Source: JAUVXJ01 sp034430275 (GTDB taxonomy: Bacteria; Chloroflexota; Anaerolineae; UBA7937; B3-Chlor). From it: a stretch of 30,513 nucleotides of DNA. This document shows, one piece after another, positions 19,045 to 26,435 of the stretch; position 1 is the stretch's first letter; each line of letters begins with the position of its first letter. Made by a program: the position numbers and the translations under genes. The stretch covers positions 1 through 30,513 of the forward strand of contig DAOUEW010000038.1 in the NCBI GenBank assembly GCA_034430275.1, read 5' to 3'. The notes beneath the pieces were generated by a model. The model ran no database searches, was not told the origin of the DNA, and saw only the letters and a program-made list of their open reading frames with translations.

Positions 19045-20301
19045 CTACGTAGCTCGGTCCCAGCGAATGCGGTAGCGGACCAGTACCTCGCCCCCGATCA
19101 ACACGAAGAAGATCACTGCTTGCAGCATCATGCCCAGGGCTTTGGGTGCCCCAGGGATGGCATCGCTACCCCGGTACAAGGCCCCCAGAAGCAGCGACAC
19201 CAGGATGACACCCCATGGATTGAGCTTGGCCAGCCAGGCGACAATAATGGCCGTATACCCGTAGTCTGGTGAGAACATCCTCTTGATCAGATGCAGGTTT
19301 CCCGAGATCTCGCTCATCCCAGCCAGACCGGCCATACCTCCACTGATCATCATCACCAGAACGATGTTACGCTTCAGGCTCATACCCGCGTACCGCGCGG
19401 CGCGCGCGTTCTCCCCAATCACGCGAACCTCGTAGCCCCAACGAGTGCGCGCCAGCAGCACAGCGAAGATAGCGGCCGCCGCGATACTGACCACAAACCC
19501 CAGGTGTACGCGCCGACCGCCAAGCAAGTGGATCCCACCGAGCGAAAGCGCAGTCACGAGCGCGAATCCCAGCGCCAGCTTGAGCCTCTCTCTGTTGCTT
19601 TCCAGGCGACGCAAGATCCAGTAGAGGACTACTGCTCCGCCCAGGACCAGGAAGGCGACCGTGGGCAGGTACCAGGCCTCAGTGATCGTGGGCAGAGTTG
19701 CACTCGGGCTGAGGCGTGTGGTACGAGGAAACCCAAGGCTCGTGGGGTCCTGCCAGGGTCCAATGACCAGGTAGTTGACCCACTGGATGGCGACGTAATT
19801 CAGCATCAGGCTGGTGATGATCTCGTTCACCCCCAGGTACGCCTTGAGAGCACCAGGTATCGCCCCCCACAGAGCGCCCCCGACGAAGCCGCCGGCCATC
19901 ATCGCTGGCAGCAGCACCCAGGCCGGCGCACCGGGCCACGTGTAGGCCACCAGACAGGCCGCGAAGGCTCCCATGTACAATTGCCCCTCCGCGCCTATGT
20001 TCCACACCAGCATGCGGAAGGCGAGCGCGACTCCAAGACCGGCCAGCATCAGTGGGATCGCCTTCATGATCGTCTCGGACACGCCATAGGCGCTGCCGAA
20101 GGCCAACACGAGCATGTCCCAATACCCTGTCAGCGGGTTGATCCCCTGCATCAACATGGGCACGGCACCCAGGACCAGGGCAATCGCCAGACTGATCACA
20201 GGTACGGCGTAGGGTAACCAGCGGGGCACATCGAGCCTGGGCTCGAGCCGAAAAGAGCCACCTCGCAGACCAGGCAGAGCCCGACTTCTACTCGTCTCCA
20301 C
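19045..20301 (-). CDS. ABC transporter permease, nucleoside type (NupP/YufP-like)
   Basis: The second, larger permease (about 418 aa) of the importer. It shows NPLTGYWDMLVLAFGS, SETIMKAIPLMLAGLGVALAF, NIGAEGQLYMGAFAA, GVNEIITSLMLNYVAIQ (the characteristic NEIxxxLMLNYxA block), and the coupling loop VRVIGENARAARYAGMS. Two permeases form the heterodimeric channel with two copies of the ATPase. The frame allows GTG 20307 or GTG 20301; I prefer 20301 because GGAGG lies six bases before it. Either way the start overlaps the end of the ATPase gene, indicating translational coupling. Confidence 0.92.
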   Translation of the reverse strand: METSRSRALPGLRGGSFRLEPRLDVPRWLPYAVPVISLAIALVLGAVPMLMQGINPLTGYWDMLVLAFGSAYGVSETIMKAIPLMLAGLGVALAFRMLVWNIGAEGQLYMGAFAACLVAYTWPGAPAWVLLPAMMAGGFVGGALWGAIPGALKAYLGVNEIITSLMLNYVAIQWVNYLVIGPWQDPTSLGFPRTTRLSPSATLPTITEAWYLPTVAFLVLGGAVVLYWILRRLESNRERLKLALGFALVTALSLGGIHLLGGRRVHLGFVVSIAAAAIFAVLLARTRWGYEVRVIGENARAARYAGMSLKRNIVLVMMISGGMAGLAGMSEISGNLHLIKRMFSPDYGYTAIIVAWLAKLNPWGVILVSLLLGALYRGSDAIPGAPKALGMMLQAVIFFVLIGGEVLVRYRIRWDRAT

Positions 20302-21826
20302 CTTCACCCTCCACCACGCTGCCCGCCATCATCAAGCCCAGTTCATCCACACTGGCCTCGTCGGCATTCTGAATACCCATGACCCGACCCTCGTACAGCA
20401 CCGCGACGCGATCGCTCATACTCAGCAGTTCGTCCAGATCTTCGGAGATGAGCAAGATCCCTCCCCCGGCATCACGCTGCTCCAGGAGCAGCCGTCGCAC
20501 CGCCTCGGTAGCACCGACGTCCAACCCTCGAGTGGGGCAGACAGCCACCATCACCGAGGGGCTCGCTGAGATCTCTCGAGCCAGGATGAGCTTCTGTAGA
20601 TTCCCGCCGGACAGCAGCCGAGTTCGGGTCTGGATCGCCGGCGTCTTGACATCGTATGCCCTCACCAGCTCCTCAGCGTGTGCCTCGATGGCATTGCTAT
20701 CAAGGAAGAACCCGCTACAGATGGGCGGGTCTCGATAACACTTGAGCATCAGGTTCTCGGCCACGCTCAGGTTGACCACAAGGCCCGCTCCGATCCTGTC
20801 CTCGGGGATGTACCCGACGCCCCTCTTCATGACCTCGCGAGGTGACTTGTTCGTAACATCGTTCCCGGCGACGCGGATGTGGCCACCAGTAACCGGACGG
20901 AGACCGACGATCGCCTCTGCCAGCTCCCGCTGCCCGTTTCCTGCAACGCCGGCAATCCCCAGTATCTCGCCGCTCCGCACAGTGAGGGAAACCTCTCTAA
21001 GCGCCGTCAGTCCCTTGTCGTTCAGAGCAGTCAGCCGGTCTGTCTCCAGTACGACCTCACCCGGTCTGGACTTCCTCTTGCCCAGGCGGAACAGCACGTC
21101 ACGTCCCACCATCATTCTGGCCAGCTCCTGCCGGTCGGTCTCACTGGCGAGGACGGTGTTCACCACTTCGCCTCGGCGCAGCACGGTGATGCGGTCGGCC
21201 ACGGACATCACCTCACCGAGCTTGTGGCTGATGAAAACGATCGTGTGCCCCTCGGAAGCCATGCTGCGCAGAGTGTGAAAGAGATCTTGGGCTTCCTGCG
21301 GCGTGAGCACGGCCGTTGGCTCGTCCAAGACCAGGATCCGTGCACCCCGGTACAGTGCTTTGAGGATCTCGACCCTCTGTTGCTCGCCCACCGACAACTG
21401 CCAGATCTTTGCGCGGGGATCGACCTGAAGATGGTATTGCTCCGCCAGCCGGGCGATGTCCTTCTCCACCCGCCGCAGATTGAGCACAAAACGGGGAGCG
21501 TCCAGCCCCACGATAATGTTCTCGGCTACGGTGTGAGATTTCACCAACATGAAGTGCTGGTGCACCATGCCGATCCCCAGCTCGATGGCGTCCCGCGGAG
21601 ATCGCACACCGACCGGCTGTCCATCGATCCAGACCTGTCCCTCGTCGGGCTGATACAGCCCGGCCAGGATCTTCATTAACGTGGTCTTGCCAGCGCCATT
21701 CTCACCCAGCAGGGCATGAATCTCGCCTTTCCGGACCGAGAAATCGACTTGGTTGTTCGCCACCACTCCCGGGAACCGTTTGGTGATTCCCTCCATACGA
21801 ATGGCCAGGGGACTGCTATCCTCCAC
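20288..21826 (-). CDS. ABC transporter ATP-binding protein, nucleoside type (NupO/YufO-like), two ATPase domains
   Basis: A 512-aa fusion of two ABC domains that powers the importer. Domain 1: Walker A GENGAGKTT near residue 48, signature LSVGEQQRVEILKAL, Walker B ILVLDEPTAVLTP. Domain 2 has a degenerate Walker A (GVAGNGQRELAEAI), signature LSGGNLQKLILAREI, and a Walker B in which the usual DEP is replaced (VMVAVCPTRGLDVGA). One degenerate site is normal for this family (compare RbsA/MglA). The open frame extends back into the Bmp gene, but GTG 21826 has GAGGAG nine bases upstream and gives the family length, so I chose it. It lies just past the hairpin at 21853-21885. Confidence 0.94.
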   Translation of the reverse strand: MEDSSPLAIRMEGITKRFPGVVANNQVDFSVRKGEIHALLGENGAGKTTLMKILAGLYQPDEGQVWIDGQPVGVRSPRDAIELGIGMVHQHFMLVKSHTVAENIIVGLDAPRFVLNLRRVEKDIARLAEQYHLQVDPRAKIWQLSVGEQQRVEILKALYRGARILVLDEPTAVLTPQEAQDLFHTLRSMASEGHTIVFISHKLGEVMSVADRITVLRRGEVVNTVLASETDRQELARMMVGRDVLFRLGKRKSRPGEVVLETDRLTALNDKGLTALREVSLTVRSGEILGIAGVAGNGQRELAEAIVGLRPVTGGHIRVAGNDVTNKSPREVMKRGVGYIPEDRIGAGLVVNLSVAENLMLKCYRDPPICSGFFLDSNAIEAHAEELVRAYDVKTPAIQTRTRLLSGGNLQKLILAREISASPSVMVAVCPTRGLDVGATEAVRRLLLEQRDAGGGILLISEDLDELLSMSDRVAVLYEGRVMGIQNADEASVDELGLMMAGSVVEGEGGDE

Positions 21827-21852
21827 GGGGACGTGCTCCTCGAAGTAGACAC

Positions 21853-21885
21853 AGGTAGCCCCGGGCGACAGCCCCGGGGCTACCT
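21853..21885. repeat. 13-bp hairpin between the Bmp lipoprotein gene and the ATPase gene
   Basis: AGGTAGCCCCGGG (21853-21865) and CCCGGGGCTACCT (21873-21885) are perfectly complementary around a 7-base loop. It begins 15 bases after the lipoprotein stop. No T-run follows, so it probably protects the upstream mRNA or partly stops transcription, giving more binding protein than ATPase, as is common for importers. The palindrome also resembles dispersed REP-type repeats; no second copy is in this window. Confidence 0.7.
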
Positions 21886-21899
21886 TAGTTAGGACTCTG

Positions 21900-23003
21900 C
21901 TATTCGCAGCCGACACCCTCTGGCACTTCGGAGTTCACTCCCTCCACGTACCAGTCGAAGCAGATCAGTTCCGTATCGGTCATGCACTCTCCCTCCGCAA
22001 CCTGAAGCTGACCATGGTTGTCAGAGAGAGGGCCACAGAAGACATCCTCGCCGGGCCAACCGGCCGCAACCGCTGCCTCGGCCCCCTCGGGAGCCGCGGG
22101 TCCGAGGTCAGTCAGCACGACCGTGCCTTCGTCCATGGAGCGATAGATCGTGTCTGGCATCCACGTGCCGTCACGTACCGCCTCCACGATGTCCACGTAG
22201 ATGGGACCCCAATTCCAGCACGGGGTGGTCAGGCACAGGTCGGGCGCAGCGTCGCAGCTCTCGCAACTGTCGTAGCCAATCGACCACACGCCTCTCTCAT
22301 CGGCGGTCACCACCGGTACGGTCGTATCGGTGCCGGTGAAGATGACGTCCACACCGGCATCGACCATGGACTCGACAGCGGCCGTCTCAGCAGGCACATC
22401 GAACCAGTTGCCGATCCACACGACCTCCATCTGCACGTCGGGGTTGACCGACCGCGCTCCGAGGGTCACAGCGTTGATCAGCCTTATGATCTCAGGGATC
22501 TGGATGGGGGCCACGTAGCCGATCTTGTTGGTTTGGGTGGTCAAACCAGCCACGATCCCCGCCAGGTACTTGGCCTGGTACATGCGGCCGAAATAGGAAC
22601 CCATGTTGTCAGCGGTGAGGAATCCCGAGCAGTTCTCGAAGATCACGTCGGGATACTCGGGGGCTACCGCTGCGGTGGCGTCCCGGAAGCTGGCGCTGGT
22701 CGTGAAGATGATGTCGTAGCCCTGCTCGGCCAGGTCACGGATCCTGGCCTCGGCGTCAACGTCACTTACGCTTTCCAGGTACGTCGTCTCCACGTTCTCA
22801 ACGTTTGCTTCCAGATATTGACGGCCTTGATCATGCGCGAAGGTCCACCCATGGTCTCCCACCGGGCCCACGTATACGAACGCTGCTCTGATGGTCTCTG
22901 CTTCCGGCGGCGTTGTCGGCTCCGCTGATGGTGCCCCACAGGCCGCCAGCAGCAACCCCAACCCCATAAGCACTGCCAGCACGAGTGAGATTCTCCTAGT
23001 CAT
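21900..23003 (-). CDS. Bmp-family substrate-binding lipoprotein (nucleoside importer)
   Basis: A 367-aa exported lipoprotein with signal peptide and lipobox LLAAC (Cys about 22), then a Pro/Glu/Thr linker. The mature part has the Bmp (PnrA-like, PF02608) pattern: AFVYVGPVGDHGWTFAHDQGRQYLE, YDIIFTTSASFRDATAAVAPEYPDVIF, MGSYFGRMYQAKYLAGIVAG, and VDVIFTGTDTTVPVV. It binds nucleosides and delivers them to the two permeases. Unusually many Cys: ENCSGF, four in the stretch SCESCDAAPDLCLTTPC, and four more near the C-terminus (FCGP, GECM, ICFDW, GVGCE), which suggests disulphides outside the membrane. ATG 23003 follows AGGAGGG. First gene of the four-gene importer operon. Confidence 0.93.
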   Translation of the reverse strand: MTRRISLVLAVLMGLGLLLAACGAPSAEPTTPPEAETIRAAFVYVGPVGDHGWTFAHDQGRQYLEANVENVETTYLESVSDVDAEARIRDLAEQGYDIIFTTSASFRDATAAVAPEYPDVIFENCSGFLTADNMGSYFGRMYQAKYLAGIVAGLTTQTNKIGYVAPIQIPEIIRLINAVTLGARSVNPDVQMEVVWIGNWFDVPAETAAVESMVDAGVDVIFTGTDTTVPVVTADERGVWSIGYDSCESCDAAPDLCLTTPCWNWGPIYVDIVEAVRDGTWMPDTIYRSMDEGTVVLTDLGPAAPEGAEAAVAAGWPGEDVFCGPLSDNHGQLQVAEGECMTDTELICFDWYVEGVNSEVPEGVGCE

Positions 23004-23163
23004 TTTTCCCTCCTGGTGTCTTCACTCAATCCTACAGTTGATGGTTCTTGGATGACCGCAGTTACCCTCTATCCATGCACCCCCTTCCCTGTCGAGTTCC
23101 CTGCACCCTCTCAAGCACGATCCTTTGACTCGCACTACATGTGGGTCACGAAGCCGGTCAGAA

Positions 23164-23177
23164 TACAACATGTTGTA
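23164..23177. promoter_or_regulatory. 14-bp perfect palindrome, possible operator
   Basis: TACAACATGTTGTA reads the same on both strands and lies about 160 bases upstream of the importer lipoprotein start. The length and symmetry fit a GntR- or LacI-type dimer site. No regulator gene is adjacent, so its use is inference. Confidence 0.35.
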
Positions 23178-23518
23178 CCGAGACAGTGTCAGCTTATCAC
23201 AGTACGAGCCGCATAGCAAGCGCGCTGCACTGCGGCAACCTTAAAATTGCCTCACCCGCGCCGACTCCATCGCCTTGGCCCACCCACTCTCAACTACGCA
23301 AGCCATTGGTCCCTATTCGGGGCAAACCAGAATCTCGCCCTCGACCACGCCGGCATCGAGACCCAGTTCCGCCGGACACTCCGGACATACCACCATGATC
23401 TAGACTCCTCTCCTTGGCCGTTCTTCGATGAACCACGGGATGCCATCTTTGCTCCTGTTGGATTCGCACTGGTGCCAGGTATACGAAAGCCCGACGGCTC
23501 CTCCCATCGCGCAGCAAA

Positions 23519-23548
23519 AGAGCCAGCCCCCGTCTGGGGGCTGGCTCT
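23519..23548 (-). terminator. Strong intrinsic-terminator-like hairpin without an obvious gene
   Basis: A perfect 13-bp stem, AGAGCCAGCCCCC / GGGGGCTGGCTCT with loop GTCT. On the minus strand it is followed by TTTTG; on the plus strand only by a mixed GGTCTATTCT. It resembles the terminators of the PEP-CTERM genes in strand and T-tract. No minus-strand gene precedes it, so it may end a short RNA, block antisense transcription from the helicase side, or be a relic. Confidence 0.6.
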
Positions 23549-23829
23549 GGTCTATTCTAGGTGCAACCTTCTAGAGCCTACCCAAACGGGCGGTCTGGCT
23601 CGTTCCTAGGGCTTCGGTTGATTTGATATAAACTGAGCACAAAACTGCTCATTGTCGTCTCCGAGCCGCGTCTCTTCACGCTACTCTGCCTCCATTGGCG
23701 CTTGGCATAGCAGATGTGCGGATGTCTATCAAGTACCTATCGCCGTATTGCACCTTAAAACCTGCGCAGATGCGGCGCAATCGACCGCCACAGCGCCGGG
23801 CAGCGAGCCCATCGGCGCGGCTACCCGAT

Positions 23830-23858
23830 TTGACACAGGTGCAATTTCCGAGTATAAT
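23830..23858 (+). promoter_or_regulatory. Consensus sigma-70 promoter of the DEAD-box helicase
   Basis: TTGACA (23830-23835), 17 bases and TATAAT (23853-23858), a full match in both boxes. The predicted start near 23865 leaves a leader of about 160 bases before the helicase TTG. Confidence 0.85.
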
Positions 23859-23894
23859 CCGGGCAGTTGGTTAAGTTAATCGGTTTGGCGTGCT

Positions 23895-23934
23895 ACACCG
23901 TTCCGATTCACCCCATCGGAGCGGTGTTTGTTTT
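23895..23934 (+). terminator. Intrinsic terminator in the helicase leader (attenuator candidate)
   Basis: ACACCGTTCCGAT (23895-23907) pairs with ATCGGAGCGGTGT (23915-23927): 13 pairs with one T-G wobble and a 7-base loop, then TTGTTTT. It sits about 30 bases after the predicted transcription start and 92 bases before the helicase start codon. AATCGG at 23878-23883 can pair with CCGATT at 23903-23908, which would break the terminator, so an antiterminator form exists on paper. Confidence 0.7.
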
Positions 23935-24025
23935 GCCAGTCTGGACCATTTCGCAGGCACCATACCTCAATCTACCGCAGAGTCAAGAGTGCGACTTGGC
24001 TCAATGCAGTCAAGGAGCACTGAAC

Positions 24026-25255
24026 TTGAGTTTCGAGCAATTCTCTCTTGATCCACGCATCAGTGCCGGCATCAAGGCACTTGGATACACCACGCCCACC
24101 CCGATTCAGCAGCAGGCGATCGGCATCGTGCTTGAAGGGCGCGATGTGCTGGGGACAGCCCAAACCGGCACGGGGAAAACCGCGGCCTTTGCCCTGCCCA
24201 TTCTCCAGCGCTTGACCACAGGCCCATTGGGCCACGTGCGTGCCCTCATCGTGGCGCCCACGCGCGAACTTGCCGAGCAGATCCGGCAGGCGAGTGCGGA
24301 TCTGGGCCAGGGAACGCGAGTGCGCAGCGTCGCCGTCTATGGCGGCGTCAGCAGGCAGCGTCAAGTTGAGGCCTTGAGGCGCGGCGCAGAGATCGTCGTT
24401 GCCTGCCCGGGCCGCTTGCTGGACCTAGCCAGCGACCGTAGCATTGACCTGTCGCACGTTGAGATTTTGGTCTTGGACGAAGCCGATCGCATGTGCGACA
24501 TGGGTTTCCTGCCCGACATTCGTCGCATTCTGAAGCTCGTGCCAGCGCGACGCCAGACGCTCTTCTTCTCGGCCACCATGCCCGAGGATATCCGTGAACT
24601 GGCCGACAGCATTCTCAGGGACCCCGTCACCGTGCAGATCGGCGTGATTGCCCCGGCCAAGACCGTTTCCCACGCTCTTTACCCCGTATCGCAAGGCCTC
24701 AAGAAGACGCTGCTGCTGGCTACCCTGGAACAGACGGCTACGGGCCGTGTACTAATCTTCACCCGAACCAAGTATCGCGCTCGGAACCTGGCCCGCGACC
24801 TGGAGAAGCGGAGGTATCGCGCTGCGGCGCTGCAAGGCAACATGTCGCAGAATCAGCGCCAGCAATCGATCAATGGTTTTCGGGACGGCAAGTACGACAT
24901 TCTCGTCGCCACCGACGTTGCTGCGCGAGGCATCGATGTTTCAGATATCTCGCACGTGATCAACTTTGATATGCCCGACACCGTGGATGCCTACACGCAC
25001 CGTATCGGGCGCACCGGCCGCGTGTACAAGACCGGTGAGGCCTTCACCTTTGTGACTCACGACGATGAGCCCCTGGTGCGCCAGATCGAAAATGTGCTGG
25101 GCAAACGGATCGAACGGCGGCGCTTGCCCGGGTTCAACTATGGCAGCTTTGCACGGGAAAGCAGATCGCCAGGGCACCGCTTGAACCACGCCCAAGGGAC
25201 ACGATCAAACCGCAAGCACAACTCAGGGCCCAGTAGCCGCCGCCCTCGGCGGTAG
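24026..25255 (+). CDS. DEAD-box ATP-dependent RNA helicase (RhlE/DeaD-like)
   Basis: A 409-aa cytoplasmic helicase that unwinds RNA in ribosome assembly, decay or cold adaptation. All family motifs are visible: the Q motif GYTTPTPIQQQAI, Walker A AQTGTGKT, PTRELAEQ, a CPGR variant of TPGR, LDEADRM, FFSATMP, TRTKYRARNLARDL, RGIDVSDISHVINFD and HRIGRTGR. The C-terminal tail is short and basic (Arg/Ser/His-rich), as in RhlE-type proteins. The open frame begins at 23867, but the first 53 codons overlap the leader hairpin and are unlike any helicase. TTG 24026 has AAGGAG eight bases upstream and starts right at the conserved SFEQFSLD. Codon and base composition seem somewhat different from the neighbours, but this was judged by eye only. 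Confidence 0.95.
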   Translation: MSFEQFSLDPRISAGIKALGYTTPTPIQQQAIGIVLEGRDVLGTAQTGTGKTAAFALPILQRLTTGPLGHVRALIVAPTRELAEQIRQASADLGQGTRVRSVAVYGGVSRQRQVEALRRGAEIVVACPGRLLDLASDRSIDLSHVEILVLDEADRMCDMGFLPDIRRILKLVPARRQTLFFSATMPEDIRELADSILRDPVTVQIGVIAPAKTVSHALYPVSQGLKKTLLLATLEQTATGRVLIFTRTKYRARNLARDLEKRRYRAAALQGNMSQNQRQQSINGFRDGKYDILVATDVAARGIDVSDISHVINFDMPDTVDAYTHRIGRTGRVYKTGEAFTFVTHDDEPLVRQIENVLGKRIERRRLPGFNYGSFARESRSPGHRLNHAQGTRSNRKHNSGPSSRRPRR

Positions 25256-25431
25256 GATCCGAAGAACGCCGCTGCCTCGGTCACTTGATGCGACACTGAC
25301 GTTGCTCCACCTTCGCACGTGTGGCAGAATTCACTATCTTCCCTTCCTTGCTTTGTCGACCTGCCGACACGAGTTACTTCCTCTCAGAGACGAAGGAGCA
25401 ATACGCCCCGGTGGCCACAGTGAAGGAGGCC

Positions 25432-25833
25432 ATGGTGGACTGGCTGGACACTGCGCAGACCGTGGTGGCAGCACTCCTTCTGGGTGCCGTGGTCGCGGTT
25501 AGCATCTTCAGGTATGGTTCCAGAATAGGCGTGTGGTTCTCTGACTTGATGACCGAGAACCGACGGCTGTTCTGGGTAGCCATGGCCCTGGTTGGCTGGA
25601 CGGTCGCGCTGGCCGCCGTGGCCTGGGGGGTGTCGCTCTTCCTGTACGTGGCCTATGCCGGCGTCTCGCTCGACACGGCGGCGAGTTGGACCACGGCTTC
25701 CTCCGTGGCCCTCCTGCTCGCCTCGCCAGTGGTCGCCATCCTCGCCGGGATTCCCTGGCTCATTCTTGTTGGCGGTCTGCGGCTGCTGCGCTGGAGATCG
25801 AGGCGGTCTAGAGGAGCCGAGGCAGGGGAATAG
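25432..25833 (+). CDS. Hypothetical small membrane protein (~133 aa)
   Basis: An unrecognised protein with about three to four hydrophobic helices (TVVAALLLGAVVAVSIF, VAMALVGWTVALAAVAWGVSLFLYV, ASPVVAILAGIPWLILVGGL) and a short basic end (RWRSRRSRG). The frame is open from GTG 25321, but the ribosome site AAGGAGG sits just before ATG 25432 / GTG 25435. The ATG is very close to it (2 bases), so GTG 25435 could be the true start. Function unknown. Confidence 0.6.
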   Translation: MVDWLDTAQTVVAALLLGAVVAVSIFRYGSRIGVWFSDLMTENRRLFWVAMALVGWTVALAAVAWGVSLFLYVAYAGVSLDTAASWTTASSVALLLASPVVAILAGIPWLILVGGLRLLRWRSRRSRGAEAGE

Positions 25834-25917
25834 GTCCGGCCCCGCCGTTGCTGGACCGGCGACCATCCGCATCGTGCGTTCGTCAGGAGCATGCCCGGTC
25901 ACGAGGAGCAGGCTCCA

Positions 25918-25957
25918 GGCGCTCCGGTCTCGTTCCTCCTTGGTGCCCTGGAGCGCC
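25918..25957. other. Stem-loop upstream of the 63-aa Cys protein
   Basis: GGCGCTCC (25918-25925) pairs with GGAGCGCC (25950-25957). The overlapping CTCCAG just before can instead pair with CTGGAG, so two alternative folds exist in the 145-base leader that ends at AAGGGAG. I recognise no known RNA family. Confidence 0.35.
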
Positions 25958-25978
25958 CCCGCCAAGAAGGGAGACAAG

Positions 25979-26170
25979 ATGTCCGACAGCAAGACCGAAG
26001 AAACGAAGATGTGCCCCCTGATCTCAGCCCGGCGGGGCAGGCCCTGGATGCGGCGTGACTGCCTCGAGAAGGAATGCGCCTGGTGGGTGGAGTCAGGCGA
26101 GCGGCAGTCGAGTACGTCAGGCCAGTGCGCAGTCAGGAGCCTGGCAGAAGGTTTCAGGTTGAGGCAATAG
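25979..26170 (+). CDS. Small four-cysteine protein (63 aa), possible metal binder
   Basis: ATG 25979 follows AAGGGAG with a 5-base spacer. The protein contains KMCPLISARRG, then RDCLEKECAWWV and finally GQCAVRSLAE. The pattern CP...C-x4-C-x-WW...C-x4-LA recurs in small bacterial and phage proteins of unknown role and looks like a zinc- or cluster-binding knuckle. No membrane or signal segment. It sits between a small membrane protein and the PEP-CTERM array. The family resemblance is from memory and not searched. Confidence 0.6.
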   Translation: MSDSKTEETKMCPLISARRGRPWMRRDCLEKECAWWVESGERQSSTSGQCAVRSLAEGFRLRQ

Positions 26171-26272
26171 GTCGCACAGCCAGGGATAAGCGGCAGGACC
26201 CGAACGAGAACGGCTAGAAGCAAGAGGTCTGCGACGCCGTGCAAGACCTACGCTGCTCACGGGTCATGGTTG

Positions 26273-26380
26273 CCTTGGAGTGTTTTGGAGAGACCTCGCG
26301 CTCTTAGGTAACACTGAGACCATAGCGCACGCGAGGCACTCGCCCGTTGACAACCCACCCCAGAGTTGCCGCACAAGAAA
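26273..26380. repeat. ~108-bp repeat, copy A (after PEP-CTERM gene 1)
   Basis: This non-coding stretch begins CCTTGGAGTGTT and ends GAGTTGCCGCACAAGAA, directly before the terminator of PEP-CTERM gene 1. A clearly similar stretch lies at 28104-28210 before the terminator of the broken unit 3. Shared blocks include ATAGCGCAC, TGACAACCC and AGAGTTGCCGCACAAGAA. Confidence 0.75.
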
Positions 26381-26409
26381 AAGGGCCGCCCCGCAAAGGG
26401 ACAGCCCTT
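26375..26409 (-). terminator. Intrinsic terminator of PEP-CTERM gene 1
   Basis: On the minus strand AAGGGCTGTCCC (26398-26409) pairs with GGGGCGGCCCTT (26381-26392) with two G-T wobbles and a 5-base loop, followed by TTTCTT. It lies 26 bases after the stop codon. Confidence 0.85.
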
Positions 26410-26435
26410 GCACTACCTAGGTTGTGTTCAGTCCC

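Larger units (their letters stand above)
23004..23829. other. Gene-poor 826-bp stretch upstream of the importer operon and the helicase
   Basis: It holds the upstream region of the Bmp gene with a 14-bp palindrome (23164-23177), a strong hairpin at 23519-23548, and a small hairpin TGAGCA/TGCTCA at 23634-23651. A plus-strand open frame at about 23247-23609 has a natural-looking middle part (SHWSLFGANQNLALDHAG) but no ribosome site and runs through the strong hairpin; I do not call it a gene. I found no convincing promoter for the Bmp gene, only weak candidates. Confidence 0.45.

Noticed and set aside
20879..21679. Plus-strand open frame of 266 codons opposite the ABC ATPase
   Set aside because: His/Gln-rich antisense shadow of a certain gene.
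23247..23609. Plus-strand open frame of 120 codons with a natural-looking middle
   Set aside because: No ribosome site, no recognisable family, and it crosses a perfect 13-bp hairpin; left as an unexplained fragment.
23867..24025. 53-codon N-terminal extension of the helicase frame
   Set aside because: It runs through the leader terminator, resembles no helicase sequence, and a better ribosome site precedes TTG 24026.
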